From NCBI GenBank assembly GCA_023426125.1, contig JAFABI010000019.1, positions 1 through 6,779 of the forward strand: a stretch of DNA of 6,779 bases, read 5' to 3'. Below are positions 6,281-6,779 of this stretch, in pieces; the stretch's first letter is position 1, and each line of letters begins with the position of its first letter. Origin of the DNA: Bacillota bacterium. GTDB lineage: Bacteria; Bacillota; Clostridia; Acetivibrionales; DTU013. Under the pieces are notes generated by a model. It made no database searches. It worked only from the letters and a program-made list of their open reading frames with translations, and was not told the DNA's origin. Both the position numbers and the translations under genes were made by a program.

Positions 6281-6420
6281 CGCCGCTGTTGATACGGGCA
6301 CAAAAATACAGCAATTGCTGTATAGCAACCCGTACAGCAACGAAAAAATTGTGTGAGGCAGGATATCACACAAAAAAGGCAAATACTTGGAAAGCCTTGA
6401 ATTTAATTAAAGGCTTTTTA
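6281..6420 (+). ncRNA. Possible small structured RNA (unassigned)
   Basis: A promoter-like element at 6245-6274 and a terminator-like hairpin at 6391-6419 bracket about 140 bases dense in inverted repeats and lacking a credible ORF. An outer stem pairs TACGGG (6293-6298) with CCCGTA (6329-6334), with GTTG/CAAC or GCTG/CAGC extensions. Inside it is a perfect 18-bp palindrome, ATACAGCAATTGCTGTAT (6306-6323). TACAGCAA occurs twice (6307-6314 and 6333-6340), and both copies are complementary to TTGCTGTA (6315-6322), so two exclusive hairpins are possible. A third hairpin is TTGTGTGA (6349-6356) with TCACACAA (6366-6373). I do not recognise an RNA family. It could equally be an elaborate upstream leader of the rRNA operon. 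Confidence 0.4.
6391..6419 (+). terminator. Terminator-like hairpin ending the structured RNA region
   Basis: AAAGCCTT (6391-6398) pairs perfectly with AAGGCTTT (6410-6417) around an 11-base AT loop. The U-tract (6415-6419) starts in the right arm and is followed by AAATT. The tract is short but consistent with intrinsic termination. Confidence 0.55.
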
Positions 6421-6470
6421 AATTGAAGTAAAAACCAAAGACAGCGAAATTTTTTGACCTGTCGGAGGGG

Positions 6471-6497
6471 GAAGAGTTCACTAAAGTAAAGCTCTTC
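6471..6497 (+). repeat. Leader-type hairpin, copy 1
   Basis: GAAGAG (6471-6476) pairs with CTCTTC (6492-6497), with partly paired inner bases (TT/AA, AC/GT) around TAAA. The sequence closely matches the hairpin at 6590-6617, 120 bases downstream. A TTGACC (6454-6459) lies upstream but has no good -10 at normal spacing, so this copy may be a decayed older leader. Confidence 0.65.
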
Positions 6498-6515
6498 TGT
6501 GGGAAAAAATACCGG

Positions 6516-6544
6516 TTGACATGTGAATGTGGACTGAGTATAAT
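6516..6544 (+). promoter_or_regulatory. Strong sigma-A promoter, probably of an rRNA operon
   Basis: Consensus TTGACA (6516-6521) and TATAAT (6539-6544) are separated by exactly 17 bases. Such a perfect promoter, followed by a long untranslated leader with a boxA-like element and no protein start, is typical of rRNA operons. Transcription should begin near 6551. Confidence 0.88.
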
Positions 6545-6589
6545 AGTAAATCCGGAGTTGAGAGACACGGATGCAGTCGAGAGACTGGA

Positions 6590-6617
6590 TGAAGAGTTTA
6601 CTTCGTAAATCTCTTCA
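6590..6617 (+). repeat. Leader-type hairpin, copy 2
   Basis: TGAAGAGTTTAC (6590-6601) pairs with 6605-6617 in a 12-bp stem with one bulged T and a TTC loop. It matches copy 1 at 6471-6497. The C-A mismatch in copy 1 is a T-A pair here. It lies directly before the boxA-like element and has no U-run, so it is not a terminator. Confidence 0.75.
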
Positions 6618-6620
6618 GTA

Positions 6621-6635
6621 TGTACCTTGAAAACT
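6621..6635 (+). promoter_or_regulatory. boxA-like rRNA antitermination element
   Basis: TGTACCTTGAAAACT resembles the Bacillus rrn boxA, TGTTCTTTGAAAACT, with two differences. Such elements load NusB/NusE antitermination factors on rRNA transcripts and occur in 16S leaders and 16S-23S spacers. The upstream promoter makes the leader reading the likely one. Confidence 0.7.
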
Positions 6636-6655
6636 ATATAATGTAAAGCGACAAA

Positions 6656-6704
6656 GTCTCATAAGCGAAGATTTTATTCTTAGAATAAAGTTAACGCGAA
6701 TGAG
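6656..6704 (+). other. Long stem-loop in the rRNA leader
   Basis: CTCAT (6658-6662) pairs with ATGAG (6700-6704), GCG (6665-6667) with CGC (6695-6697), and TTTATTC (6673-6679) with GAATAAA (6683-6689) around TTA. Probably a structural or processing element of the pre-16S leader. Confidence 0.55.
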
Positions 6705-6779
6705 AAAGATGAGAAGACAAAAATAAGGGTAACTGGTATGTAAAAGTACAAGTGACTCTTAGGATTGAAAACTCAACGA

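Larger units (their letters stand above)
6551..6779 (+). other. Putative pre-16S leader of the next rRNA operon
   Basis: About 230 bases of structured, non-coding DNA follow the consensus promoter. They contain a strong hairpin, a boxA-like element and a second long stem-loop. The window ends in AAAACTCAACGA, which would fit the bases just before a 16S 5' end, but no 16S sequence itself is inside the window. Confidence 0.7.

Noticed and set aside
5948..6382. A 144-codon minus-strand frame
   Set aside because: It crosses the end of the TIM-barrel gene, the operon terminator and the structured RNA region. It has no recognisable domain.
1..6779. CRISPR array, insertion sequence, phage or toxin-antitoxin genes
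   Set aside because: No regularly spaced repeats, transposase, integrase or paired small toxin-like ORFs were seen on either strand.

Overview
The window looks like a piece of a Bacillota chromosome, most likely a Clostridia/Oscillospiraceae-type bacterium. The evidence is AGGAG-type ribosome binding sites before every gene, TTGACA/TATAAT promoters, a low-to-moderate GC protein-coding style, a Gram-positive-type lipoprotein binding protein, and an rRNA leader with a TGTACCTTGAAAACT boxA-like element. The species cannot be named from the sequence.

Layout: (1) 1-297 is the end of one rRNA operon: the last bases of an apparent 5S rRNA, a spacer with a long stem-loop, tRNA-Ala(UGC), and a strong intrinsic terminator. 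(2) 448-1506 (minus) encodes a LacI/GalR-family regulator. (3) 1507-1821 is a divergent control region with a lacI-type promoter, two TTGAT-based palindromes that could be operators, a weaker promoter for the transporter operon, and a 17-bp-arm inverted repeat just upstream of the ribosome binding site. (4) 1822-6014 (plus) is a four-gene operon: a sugar-type ABC binding lipoprotein resembling UgpB, two CUT1-type permeases, and a sugar-phosphate isomerase/epimerase-like TIM-barrel protein. A GC-rich hairpin separates the binding-protein gene from the permeases, and a terminator follows the last gene. (5) 6015-6779 has no credible protein gene. It holds the operon terminator, a possible self-contained structured RNA (promoter, alternative hairpins, terminator), two copies of a similar hairpin, a consensus promoter, boxA and a leader hairpin. 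The last bases look like the approach to a 16S rRNA gene just beyond the window.

How the genes work together (inference): the binding lipoprotein captures a sugar, polyol or glycerophosphodiester-like solute outside the cell and the two permeases import it. The ATPase is not encoded here and is probably supplied by a shared MsmK/UgpC-type protein elsewhere. The TIM-barrel enzyme would act on the imported compound or its phosphate. The divergent LacI-type protein is the obvious candidate to sense the substrate and control the operon. The substrate cannot be read from the sequence.

The catabolic genes are of ordinary families. The least ordinary parts are the placement of a complete uptake cassette between two apparent rRNA operons, the possible small structured RNA at 6281-6420, the repeated hairpin before the second rRNA operon, and the regulator's atypical hinge paired with palindromes that lack the usual central CG.
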